NCBI GenBank assembly: GCA_003140115.1
Contig: PLIQ01000534.1
Span: forward strand, 3,497 to 9,677
Source of the DNA: Actinomycetota bacterium
GTDB taxonomy: Bacteria; Actinomycetota; Actinomycetes; Streptosporangiales; Streptosporangiaceae
Length of the DNA: 6,181 bases
Reading direction: 5' to 3'
Shown: positions 1 through 6,133 of the stretch, one piece after another
Layout of the letters: each line of letters opens with the position of its first letter
How positions within the stretch are numbered: position 1 is the stretch's first letter
Made by a program: the position numbers and the translations under genes
The notes under the pieces: generated by a model
Database searches by the model: none
Seen by the model: only the letters and a program-made list of their open reading frames with translations
Told to the model about the DNA's origin: nothing

Positions 1-1028
1 CTGGCCAGCGCGTCGTCGTCCAGGTCGATGACCGACGGGCTGGCCTGCCGCAGCACTGCGGCCAGCGGCGGCCATATCGGCGCGCCGCGCCGCAGCGCCA
101 GCAGCAGGTCCGTCTCCGCCTGCGAGCCAAACCTGGCGAGCACCGTCTCTGGCTGACCCCACAACGCGCCGGCGTCGACGATCAGGCTCGGGTCGACGTT
201 GCTGCGCAGCTGCAGCACCAGCCGGAATGCCGGGGCCGCCTCGGGTGGCTCTTCGACCCGTCCGGACAGCGCCGCCGTAGCCGCCTCCAACGTCACCGGG
301 TCGTCCTCGCCCTCCTCGTCCTCCTCCTCGGCGTCATCGTCCTCCTCCTCCTCCTCCTCCTCCTCGGCGGTCATAGGCAGGGCTGGGACGGCTTGGATCC
401 GCAGACCGAGACGCGCCCCTGCCGACAGGCCGTCGGAGGTGTCGGCGAGCCACTCCGCCAGATCGCCGACCTGGGTCGGCTCGGCGGCGGCGAACGCCTG
501 CGAGGAGGTGGTCCGGGGCGCGGCGGGCGAGCGCGCGATCATGTCGGCGATCGCGTCCCACAGGTCGCGGATCAGCGCGTCGGGAGACCGTAGTCGCATC
601 GGGCGCGAGCCGGGAATCGCCAGGGCGTGCGCCGCCGCCGGGAAGGCCGCAGCGAGCTCACGCAGCCAGCTGAGGTCGGCCGGGTCGAGCGGACCGGCCC
701 GCCACACGTCCGTGTCGTCGGGTCCGACCGTCGGCAGAAGCCTGCCGCGGGCCACCAGGCTCACGCCCGCGGCGGCAGCCGCGGCCCAGACCCGGACGCT
801 GCGTCGCACCGGTTGCCCGCCGTGCCCTCCGGGATCGATGGCCAGCAGGGCGGGAAGGGCTTCGCCGAGCGGAATGAGATCCGCTGAGACCAGGCGTTTG
901 CGCAGGTCGTGGCTGCCGCGAGGGAAGACCAGCTCCAGCCTCGCGGATCCCGAGCCGCTGCCCCAGCGCGCGAACACGCCTTGCCGGGGAGTCGCGCTCG
1001 GTACGAAGACCAGATCGCCGTCCAACAC
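1..1028 (-). CDS. SNF2-family helicase, HelZ-like, N-terminal part (runs off the left edge)
   Basis: An open minus-strand frame, with codons on plus positions divisible by 3, runs without a stop from the GTG at 1028 to the window edge and gives residues 1-342. The order of segments resembles the N-terminus of actinobacterial HelZ-type SNF2 proteins. There is a short beta-rich start (LDGDLVFVPS). A helical stretch contains SPDALIRDLWDAIADMI, then VGDLAEWLADTSDGLSAGAR. An acidic linker spans residues 222-243. A segment reading FRLVLQLRSNVDPSLIVDAG follows, then SVIDLDDDALA. The FRL...DPSLIV block is typical just before the SNF2-associated and ATPase domains. Family knowledge predicts an ATP-dependent DNA translocase, but the ATPase motifs are outside the window, so activity is inferred. 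The GTG start is chosen because upstream in-frame codons become Cys/Arg-rich and unlike coding sequence; an ATG at 1157 would add 43 such residues. No strong ribosome site precedes the GTG. It is transcribed divergently from the P450 group. Confidence 0.75.
   Translation of the reverse strand, partial: MLDGDLVFVPSATPRQGVFARWGSGSGSARLELVFPRGSHDLRKRLVSADLIPLGEALPALLAIDPGGHGGQPVRRSVRVWAAAAAAGVSLVARGRLLPTVGPDDTDVWRAGPLDPADLSWLRELAAAFPAAAHALAIPGSRPMRLRSPDALIRDLWDAIADMIARSPAAPRTTSSQAFAAAEPTQVGDLAEWLADTSDGLSAGARLGLRIQAVPALPMTAEEEEEEEEDDDAEEEDEEGEDDPVTLEAATAALSGRVEEPPEAAPAFRLVLQLRSNVDPSLIVDAGALWGQPETVLARFGSQAETDLLLALRRGAPIWPPLAAVLRQASPSVIDLDDDALA
300..365 (-). repeat. GAG-rich triplet tract encoding a Glu/Asp run
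   Basis: Read on the minus strand, eight consecutive GAG codons (342-365) are followed by further GAG/GAC/GAT codons. The result is 20 acidic residues in 22 positions of the SNF2-type protein (residues 222-243), interrupted only by one Ala and one Gly. On the plus strand it appears as TCC x8 and reads as a Ser run, which is a shadow. It is a flexible acidic linker between the N-terminal region and the part leading into the helicase core. The pure triplet stretch is a candidate for length variation by slippage, always in frame. Confidence 0.85.
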
Positions 1029-1125
1029 GAGACCGCACGATACCGGTTCTCCTGCCCGGCTGCGGGAGCTTTCCTGCCTGTCTGCGACCTCCCGGCGGAT
1101 AACCGACCACGTTCGACATGTGCCG

Positions 1126-1141
1126 GTAACACATCTGTAAC
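1126..1141 (+). promoter_or_regulatory. GTAAC-N6-GTAAC direct repeat, candidate OmpR-family (MtrA-like) site
   Basis: Two identical GTAAC pentamers start at 1126 and 1137, exactly 11 bp apart, about one helical turn. Such tandem spacing on one DNA face is characteristic of head-to-tail dimers of OmpR-family response regulators. Actinobacterial MtrA sites, as I recall them, are built from GTAAC-type direct repeats of this kind. The site lies 83 bp upstream of the microprotein start and 98 bp upstream of the SNF2 GTG, so it could act on either gene. Assignment to MtrA is inference from pattern only. Confidence 0.4.
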
Positions 1142-1210
1142 GCCGAAAACAGATCATGGCAAGCGTCGCGTACCTTCGCGGCGATAACGGCTGGTCCGGT
1201 TGCGGACAAC

Positions 1211-1217
1211 GGAGAGG
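1211..1217 (+). promoter_or_regulatory. Ribosome binding site of the microprotein
   Basis: GGAGAGG lies 6 nt before the ATG at 1224. This purine-rich anti-anti-SD match at ideal spacing is the main reason to treat the 28-codon frame as translated rather than chance. Confidence 0.65.
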
Positions 1218-1223
1218 CGCAGT

Positions 1224-1310
1224 ATGGACTGGGTGATATCAGGCGCGCTGTTCATTCTCATCGTGGCGACGCTGGTTATGCTAAGGAAGCGGGAGGGCCG
1301 TAGCCAGTAG
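1224..1310 (+). CDS. 28-residue single-span membrane microprotein upstream of the P450
   Basis: ATG at 1224 to TAG at 1308-1310 encodes 28 residues. The start is MDWVISGALFILIVATLVML, in which residues 4-20 form an uninterrupted hydrophobic helix long enough to cross the membrane. The tail is RKREGRSQ. The positive-inside rule puts that basic tail in the cytoplasm, with almost no external part. A good ribosome site (GGAGAGG, 6 nt spacing) precedes it, and only 16 bp, containing the P450 ribosome site, separate its stop from the P450 ATG. Co-transcription is therefore very likely. I do not recognise a family. It may hold the P450 or a redox partner at the membrane, or be a leader peptide coupling translation to the P450. 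Actinomycete P450s are normally soluble, which makes an encoded membrane partner noteworthy. It is too short for usual gene finders. Confidence 0.65.
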   Translation: MDWVISGALFILIVATLVMLRKREGRSQ

Positions 1311-1313
1311 CCC

Positions 1314-1319
1314 AAGGAG
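1314..1319 (+). promoter_or_regulatory. Ribosome binding site of the P450
   Basis: AAGGAG lies 7 nt before the ATG at 1327 and begins 3 nt after the microprotein stop. It fixes the P450 start, and its position suggests that ribosomes finishing the microprotein could reinitiate on the P450. Confidence 0.8.
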
Positions 1320-1326
1320 TCAGGTC

Positions 1327-2568
1327 ATGACCGGTGCCAGCCCAGCCGGGTTCGATCTGTCGGACACGGCGTTCTGGGGCTGGCCGCTCGCCGACCGGGC
1401 CGCCGCGTTCGCGTTGCTCCGGGCCCAGCAGCCCCAGTTCTACGCCGAGCCAGAGGTCCCGTTCAGCGAGAAAGGCCCCGGGTACTACGCCCTGGTGCGG
1501 TACGCGGACGTGGCCGAGGCCAGCCGGCTTCCCGACGTGTTCTGCTCCGGCAGGGGCGCGACCAACATCGTGGACCTGCCAGCCGAGTTCAACGAGTACT
1601 TCGGTTCCATGATCAACATGGATGATCCCCGGCACGCCCGGCTGCGCCGGATCGTCTCCCGCGCGTTCAGCCCGCGGATGATCGCGAAATTCGAGGTCGA
1701 CGTGCGCCGCGCGGCTACGACCGTCGTCGACGACCTGCTGAGGACCGGGCCGTGCGACTTCGTCCCGCACGTCTCAGCCCGGCTGCCGCTGAAGATCATC
1801 TGCGACATGATGGGCATCCCGGATGACCACTACGAGATGGTCCTGGCCAACACCAATATCATCTTGTCCGGGGCCGATCCGGAGTTCCTCAGCGAGGATC
1901 TCGACGTGGCGGTAACCCGGATCCTCGGTGCCGGCCAGGCCCTGGCCGACCTCGTCACCGGCCTGGCCGCCTCCCGCGCTCAGGCCCCCGGCGAGGACCT
2001 GGTATCCGCGCTGGTGACCGCGAACATCGACGGGGAGCTACTGACCAGCGCCGAGCTCGCCTCGTTCTTCATCCTCCTGGTGGCAGCGGGCAACGAGACC
2101 ACTCGCACCGCGCTCTCGCACGCGCTGATGCTGCTCACCGAGTTCCCCGAGCAGCGCGCCCTGCTCCTCGGCGACCTGGAGGCCCGGCTCGAGGGAGCCG
2201 TCGAGGAGATCGTGCGGCACGCCTCGCCGGTCATCTTCATGCGGCGCACCCTCACCCGGGACCACACCATGAACGGCCAGGACTACCGCGCGGGCGACAA
2301 GGTGGTGCTGTTCTACTACGCGGCGAACCGCGACGAGGCGGTGTTCGCCGACCCCGAACGGTTCGACATCACCCGCTCCCCGAACCCTCACCTCGGCTTC
2401 GGCGGGGCGGGCCCGCACTTCTGCCTGGGTGCCCACCTGGCCCGCCGCGAGCTCACCGTTATGCTCCGCGAACTGCTCACCCGTGTCCCCGCCGTCACCG
2501 CCGGCGAGCCCGACCGTCTCCTGTCCAGCTTCGTCAATGGCATCAAGCGCCTGCCCTGCCAGTTCTGA
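1327..2568 (+). CDS. Cytochrome P450, CYP124/CYP125-like
   Basis: This 413-residue protein has normal bacterial class I P450 length and all core motifs. They are the C-helix MDDPRHARLR (98-107; H103 and R107 contact the haem propionates), the I-helix oxygen-activation motif AGNETT (254-259), the K-helix ExxR (E294-R297), and the haem loop HLGFGGAGPHFCLG with the thiolate ligand C366. There is no signal peptide or membrane helix, so it is cytoplasmic. The phrases FGSMINMDDPRHARLRRIVSR, SPNPHLGFGG and LLSSFVNGIK closely resemble CYP124 and CYP125, mycobacterial enzymes that hydroxylate terminal methyl groups of methyl-branched lipids and cholesterol side chains. Family membership is strong; the substrate is inferred only. 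The haem loop is one residue longer than the textbook FxxGxxxCxG, as I recall for CYP125 and CYP124. No ferredoxin or reductase gene is nearby, so electrons must come from elsewhere. The start is set by the AAGGAG ribosome site. Confidence 0.95.
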   Translation: MTGASPAGFDLSDTAFWGWPLADRAAAFALLRAQQPQFYAEPEVPFSEKGPGYYALVRYADVAEASRLPDVFCSGRGATNIVDLPAEFNEYFGSMINMDDPRHARLRRIVSRAFSPRMIAKFEVDVRRAATTVVDDLLRTGPCDFVPHVSARLPLKIICDMMGIPDDHYEMVLANTNIILSGADPEFLSEDLDVAVTRILGAGQALADLVTGLAASRAQAPGEDLVSALVTANIDGELLTSAELASFFILLVAAGNETTRTALSHALMLLTEFPEQRALLLGDLEARLEGAVEEIVRHASPVIFMRRTLTRDHTMNGQDYRAGDKVVLFYYAANRDEAVFADPERFDITRSPNPHLGFGGAGPHFCLGAHLARRELTVMLRELLTRVPAVTAGEPDRLLSSFVNGIKRLPCQF

Positions 2569-2602
2569 CTACGTCCCTGCCCGGCACGCGATGCCCGAGA
2601 CC

Positions 2603-2631
2603 TCGGACGGCCCACCAGGCAGGCGTACGGT
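2603..2631 (+). promoter_or_regulatory. Possible promoter before the C45 hydrolase
   Basis: In the 95-bp gap after the P450, TCGGAC (2603-2608) and TACGGT (2626-2631) are separated by 17 bp. This fits a degenerate -35 and a TANNNT -10 for a housekeeping sigma factor, with a start site expected near 2638. The -35 match is partial and such pairs arise by chance, so readthrough from the P450 remains equally plausible. Confidence 0.25.
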
Positions 2632-2652
2632 TACTGACACAGCCGCCGACCT

Positions 2653-2657
2653 GGGAG
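2653..2657 (+). promoter_or_regulatory. Ribosome binding site of the C45 hydrolase
   Basis: GGGAG lies 6 nt before the ATG at 2664 and supports that start over downstream Met codons. Confidence 0.6.
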
Positions 2658-2663
2658 CCGCCG

Positions 2664-3788
2664 ATGAATGTCTCGCTGGACGAACACCGGCTTGGCGGAC
2701 TGCGCTGGATCGTGCTGCGCGGCCCGGACCGTGCGGCGTTCCGGGCGCTCGGTGAACACATGCGCCACGAGATGGCCGCGCTCACCGAGAACTGGGGACT
2801 GGTGGCCAGGCTTCGCCAGCACGTCACGGGCCCGCCGGGCCGCGACCGCCTCGATGAGGTAAGCCGGGCCAGCGCGCTGCATCACCCCGAGGCCTGGGCC
2901 GAGCTAGCCGCGTTCGCCGAAGGGTCCGCGATGCCGTTCGATGATCTGGCCCTGGTGAACTTCCGCGGTGACCTCGGTCCGGTGACCGGCGGCACCGGGT
3001 GCAGCGACCTGGCCTGGCGGCGGGAGCGATCCCTCATCGGCCACAACGAGGACGGCACGCCGGAGAACGTCGGCCAATGCGCCCTGCTCACGCTGGCCCT
3101 GGACGGCCTGCCGAGCGTGACCGCCTTCTGGTATCCGGGCTTCCTGCCCGCCAACGCGTTCGCCGTGACCGCCGACGGCCTGGTGTGGACCATCGATCAC
3201 CTCCCGGTCGCCTCACCGGGCGACGGGGCGGGCCGCCATTTCGTCGGTCGCGGCCTGCAGCGATCGGCCCGGACCCTCGACGCGGCCGTCGACTACCTGA
3301 AAATCCATCCCTCGGCCGGCGGGTTCGCCTACACCATCGGCGACCAGAACGGCCGGATCGTCAACGTGGAGGCCGTAGCCGGACACCACGCAGTCGTGGA
3401 AGCACGACCAGACTCGGATCCGCTGCTGTGGCACACCAACCACGGCCGGTACCTCCCAGGCGCCGAGCCGGCCTCCGAAGGCACCAGCGTGGCGCGCGGG
3501 CAGAAACTGAGCGCGCTTCCTATTCCGGAGCAGGATCCCGACCCGGCCTGGTTCCTGTCCATCCTGGCCGACGCGCCGCTGCCGGACGGCGTCCGTGCCG
3601 ATCCAGCACCCGGGCACGGATACAACGCCACCACGCTGTGCACGTTCATCGCGGACCTCACCGCCGGCCAGGCCGTCATCGCCGCCCGGGACGACCAGCC
3701 GGTCACGATCCCGCTACCCGACCTAGCCGAAGGCAATCCGCACCGTCACCGCCGCCTCGGGCCGGATAGAAGTGACCGGATGTCGTAA
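2664..3788 (+). CDS. C45-family autoproteolytic acyltransferase/hydrolase (AAT/IAT-like Ntn-hydrolase)
   Basis: This 374-residue protein has the arrangement of peptidase family C45 (acyl-CoA:6-APA acyltransferase / AAT domain). An N-terminal helical prosegment (1-112) ends in TGG-TG, followed by C113 in TGCSDLAW. In the family, the Gly-Cys bond is cut autocatalytically and the new N-terminal Cys becomes the nucleophile. GHNEDG (126-131) is the conserved Asn-Asp segment next to it. LLWHTNHGRYL (254-264) and TLCTFIADLTAGQAVIA (324-340) are typical later core strands. Members cleave or form amide bonds (isopenicillin N acyltransferase, carcinine/beta-alanyl-amine hydrolases), so the substrate cannot be named. 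There is no secretion signal; it is probably cytoplasmic. It follows the P450 by 95 bp and precedes the RecQ-like gene by 15 bp, so it could act with the P450 on one metabolite. The last 20 residues are basic and probably disordered. Confidence 0.85.
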   Translation: MNVSLDEHRLGGLRWIVLRGPDRAAFRALGEHMRHEMAALTENWGLVARLRQHVTGPPGRDRLDEVSRASALHHPEAWAELAAFAEGSAMPFDDLALVNFRGDLGPVTGGTGCSDLAWRRERSLIGHNEDGTPENVGQCALLTLALDGLPSVTAFWYPGFLPANAFAVTADGLVWTIDHLPVASPGDGAGRHFVGRGLQRSARTLDAAVDYLKIHPSAGGFAYTIGDQNGRIVNVEAVAGHHAVVEARPDSDPLLWHTNHGRYLPGAEPASEGTSVARGQKLSALPIPEQDPDPAWFLSILADAPLPDGVRADPAPGHGYNATTLCTFIADLTAGQAVIAARDDQPVTIPLPDLAEGNPHRHRRLGPDRSDRMS

Positions 3789-3803
3789 CCATCTGGTAGC
3801 AAT

Positions 3804-5969
3804 GTGAGCATGGCCGACAAAGACCAACCGGTACCGGAGCAGAACGACGAGGGGCTCCGCGACGAGGCTGAACGGCACTTGCGTGCGCTGGCCGGCGACC
3901 ACGCAAGGCTGCGCGACGACCAGTGGACGGCGATCAGCGCCCTGGTCGCCGGCCGCCGGCGCGCGCTGGTGGTGCAGCGCACCGGGTGGGGGAAGTCGGC
4001 GGTGTACTTTGTCGCGACCGCGCTGCTGCGGGCGCGCGGTGCCGGGCCGACGGTGATCGTGTCACCGCTGCTCGCGCTGATGCGCAACCAGGTCGAGGCG
4101 GCAGGCCGGGCCGGGATCCACGCGCGCACGATCAACTCCGCCAACTCCCAAGAATGGGACCAGGTCTACGCGGAGGTCGCGGACGGCAAGGCCGATGTAT
4201 TGCTGGTCAGCCCCGAACGCCTGAACAACCCTGGCTTCCGCGACCAGGTGCTGCCGAAGCTCACCGCCGCGGCGGGCCTGATCGTGATCGACGAGGCACA
4301 CTGCATCTCCGACTGGGGCCACGACTTCCGCCCTGACTACCGGCGGATCCGCACGCTGCTGCAGGCCCTTCCGCCGGGGATCCCGGTGCTGGCGACCACC
4401 GCGACCGCGAACGCCCGGGTCACCCGCGACGTCGCCGAGCAACTCGGCGCCGGCCAGGACCCAGACGAGGTGCTCGTGCTACGCGGCCCGCTGGACCGGG
4501 AGTCGCTGCGCCTCGCGGTGGTGAGCCTGCCGACGGCCCACCAGCGGCTCGCCTGGCTGGCGGCCCGTCTCGTCGACGGCGGCTTGGCGGGATCCGGGAT
4601 CATCTACACGCTGACCGTCGCCGCGGCCTATGAGACGGCGGCGTTCCTCCGCGACCAGGGAATCGCCGTCGCCGCCTACAGCGGCAAGGACGACCAGGCG
4701 CAGCGGCTGCAGGCCGAAGACGACCTGCTGTCCAACCGGGTCAAGGCGCTGGTGGCGACCAGCGCGCTAGGCATGGGATTCGACAAGCCCGACCTGGGGT
4801 TCGTGGTGCACCTCGGCGCCCCGCAGTCTCCGGTCGCTTACTATCAGCAGATCGGCCGAGCGGGCCGGGCCGTGGCCAAAGCAGAGGTGATCCTGCTGCC
4901 CGGCCGCGAGGACCGGGACATCTGGGCGTACTTCGCCTCGCTCGCGTTCCCGCCCGAGTTCCATGTCCGGGCGGCACTCACCGCGCTCGCCGACGCGGGC
5001 CGGCCGCTGTCCGTCGCCGCGCTGGAGACCCGGGTCGACCTGTCCCGGGGTCGGCTGGAATCCATGCTCAAGGTGCTCGACGTCGACGGCGCGGTACGCC
5101 GCACCGCGGGCGGCTGGGAGGCCACCGGTCGGCCGTGGGTTTACGACGAAGAGCGGTACCAGCGGGTCGCTCAGGAGCGGATGCGCGAACAGCAGTCCAT
5201 GCTGACCTACCAGACGACCGATGCCTGCCGGATGGAGTACCTGCGCCGCGAGCTCGACGACCCGGAGGCTGCCCGCTGCGGCCGCTGCGACAACTGCACT
5301 GGCCGGGAGCCGGACACCGAAGTCCCGCAGGCCGGCGCGGATGCGGCGCGGCAGCGACTGCTTCGCCCAGGCGTCGAGGTCGAGCCCCGCCGGATGTGGC
5401 CGCCGGGAATGAAGGACCTGGGGATCTCCGGTGCCTCGGGCAAGATCCCCGCGGACCGTACGGCCGAGCCGGGCCGCGCGCTCGGTCGTCTCACCGACGT
5501 CGGCTGGGGGGCCACCCTTCGGGCGCTACTCGCCGCCGAGGCTCCCGACGAGCCGGTCACGGACCAGCTCACCGACGCCGTAGTCAAAGTCCTTGCCGCC
5601 TGGGACTGGAGCCAGCGCCCGGCTGGGATAGTCACCATGCCGTCGCGCATCAGGCCGGTCCTGATAACGAGCCTCGGCGAGCGCATCGCGCAGCTCGGCA
5701 GGCTGCCCTACCTCGGCTCGCTCGGCTACGCCAGCCCCGACGGCCCCGGCCCGCGCCGTCACAACAGCGCCCAGCGGCTGCACTCCCTGTGGCATGCGCT
5801 CACCATCCCAGACGACCTGCGCAGGGCACTCAGCCAGCTCACCGGTCCGCTCCTGCTCATCGACGACCGCATCGAGACCGGCTGGACCATGACCATCGCC
5901 GCCAACCAGCTTAGAGAGGCCGGCGCCCCCGCCGTCCTCCCCCTAGCCCTTGCCGTCACCACCGGCTGA
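3804..5969 (+). CDS. recQ: RecQ-family ATP-dependent DNA helicase fused to a C-terminal phosphoribosyltransferase domain
   Basis: The 721-residue protein has all RecQ motor motifs: Walker A TGWGKS (60-65), SPLLALMRNQV (87-97), DEAH (163-166) followed by the RecQ aromatic loop SDWGHDFRPDYR (169-180), ATTATA (197-202), ALGMGFDKPDL (321-331) and QQIGRAGR (348-355). A winged-helix-like segment (about 388-440) precedes the Zn site formed by C475, C492, C495 and C498; in E. coli RecQ the winged helix follows the Zn site. No HRDC domain is present. Instead residues about 605-721 form a ComF-like phosphoribosyltransferase, with MPSRIRPVLITSL, then NSAQRLH, then the PRPP loop LLLIDDRIETGWT (683-695). 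RecQ enzymes unwind DNA 3'-5' in repair; the role of the PRT domain is unknown to me. The start is GTG 3804 or ATG 3810. An in-frame stop at 3786 forbids anything longer, and no Shine-Dalgarno is visible, suggesting coupling or a leaderless start. Confidence 0.93.
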   Translation: MSMADKDQPVPEQNDEGLRDEAERHLRALAGDHARLRDDQWTAISALVAGRRRALVVQRTGWGKSAVYFVATALLRARGAGPTVIVSPLLALMRNQVEAAGRAGIHARTINSANSQEWDQVYAEVADGKADVLLVSPERLNNPGFRDQVLPKLTAAAGLIVIDEAHCISDWGHDFRPDYRRIRTLLQALPPGIPVLATTATANARVTRDVAEQLGAGQDPDEVLVLRGPLDRESLRLAVVSLPTAHQRLAWLAARLVDGGLAGSGIIYTLTVAAAYETAAFLRDQGIAVAAYSGKDDQAQRLQAEDDLLSNRVKALVATSALGMGFDKPDLGFVVHLGAPQSPVAYYQQIGRAGRAVAKAEVILLPGREDRDIWAYFASLAFPPEFHVRAALTALADAGRPLSVAALETRVDLSRGRLESMLKVLDVDGAVRRTAGGWEATGRPWVYDEERYQRVAQERMREQQSMLTYQTTDACRMEYLRRELDDPEAARCGRCDNCTGREPDTEVPQAGADAARQRLLRPGVEVEPRRMWPPGMKDLGISGASGKIPADRTAEPGRALGRLTDVGWGATLRALLAAEAPDEPVTDQLTDAVVKVLAAWDWSQRPAGIVTMPSRIRPVLITSLGERIAQLGRLPYLGSLGYASPDGPGPRRHNSAQRLHSLWHALTIPDDLRRALSQLTGPLLLIDDRIETGWTMTIAANQLREAGAPAVLPLALAVTTG

Positions 5970-6095
5970 CACGCCGCCCCCCGTGAGGGCCCTACGCACT
6001 CAGTACGCCCGTCGGGATCCGTCAGGTTTGAAAACGGCGACCGCCCGCTCCAGAACCCCCGCCAAGCTGGAGGCGCGGCGGCACCTGTCACAGCC
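5970..6095. other. Non-coding spacer after the RecQ-type gene
   Basis: No frame here has a ribosome site, recognisable product or consistent codon bias. It contains the palindrome AGGGCCCT (about 5987-5994) and one GC-rich inverted repeat (see the 6048-6072 entry), but no T-run. It is probably the 3' untranslated region of the helicase gene leading into the palindromic block. Confidence 0.5.
6048..6072 (+). terminator. Possible hairpin (weak terminator candidate)
   Basis: CTCCAG (6048-6053) and CTGGAG (6067-6072) are perfect 6-bp arms around a 13-nt loop, 79 bp after the helicase stop. Actinomycete terminators often lack a T-run, so it could slow or stop transcription. The short stem and long loop make chance occurrence likely. 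Confidence 0.2.
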
Positions 6096-6111
6096 CGTTT
6101 CCGCGGAAACG
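6096..6111. promoter_or_regulatory. Perfect 16-bp palindrome, parS/Noc-site-like
   Basis: CGTTTCCGCGGAAACG is its own reverse complement. The outer GTTTC/GAAAC halves equal those of the parS consensus (GTTTCACGTGAAAC), while the inner TTTCC-N2-GGAAA is that of the Noc-binding site (ATTTCCCGGGAAAT). It is not a consensus member of either. LacI-type or other repressors also bind such sequences, so the ligand is unknown. Confidence 0.5.
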
Positions 6112-6113
6112 CT

Positions 6114-6131
6114 TTGTGAAAATTTTCACAA
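6114..6131. promoter_or_regulatory. Perfect 18-bp Rex-type operator (also CRP/GlxR-like)
   Basis: TTGTGAAAATTTTCACAA is a perfect palindrome and an exact match to TTGTGAA-N4-TTCACAA, the site bound by the NADH-sensing repressor Rex, which controls respiratory and fermentative genes in Gram-positives. The Streptomyces form, as I recall it, is TGTGAAC-N3-TTCACA, so the match there is close but not exact. It equally contains TGTGA-N6-TCACA, the CRP/GlxR pattern. It lies 145 bp past the helicase stop and probably serves a gene to the right of the window. Confidence 0.55.
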
Positions 6132-6133
6132 GC

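Larger units (their letters stand above)
1029..1223. promoter_or_regulatory. Divergent intergenic region between the SNF2 gene and the P450 group
   Basis: These 195 bp separate two genes read in opposite directions, so promoters for both should lie here. Coding bias is lost, and AT-richer patches (TAAC at 1100, 1127, 1138 and 1185) stand out against the GC-rich flanks. I see no unambiguous -35/-10 pair on either strand. Weak inverted repeats are present: ATGTG-N7-CACAT (1119-1135) and CGTCGCG-N6-CGCGGCG (1164-1183). The minus-strand alternative ATG of the SNF2 gene (1157) would fall inside this region. Confidence 0.6.

Noticed and set aside
199..1140. 313-residue plus-strand open frame with a long Ser run
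   Set aside because: It is the complement of the minus-strand SNF2-type gene: the Ser run is the shadow of GAG codons, composition is Arg/Ser/Ala-rich without any domain, and no ribosome site precedes it.
658..1209. 183-residue minus-strand open frame starting in the intergenic region
   Set aside because: It lies in another frame of the same strand as the HelZ-like gene, is Arg/Gly-rich with no recognisable domain, and the overlapping HelZ frame has clear family features.
3770..3806. Promoter with TGACCG and TAGCAA just before the RecQ-type start
   Set aside because: The -10 lacks the final T of TANNNT and the elements lie partly inside the preceding gene; too weak to annotate, though a leaderless start remains possible.
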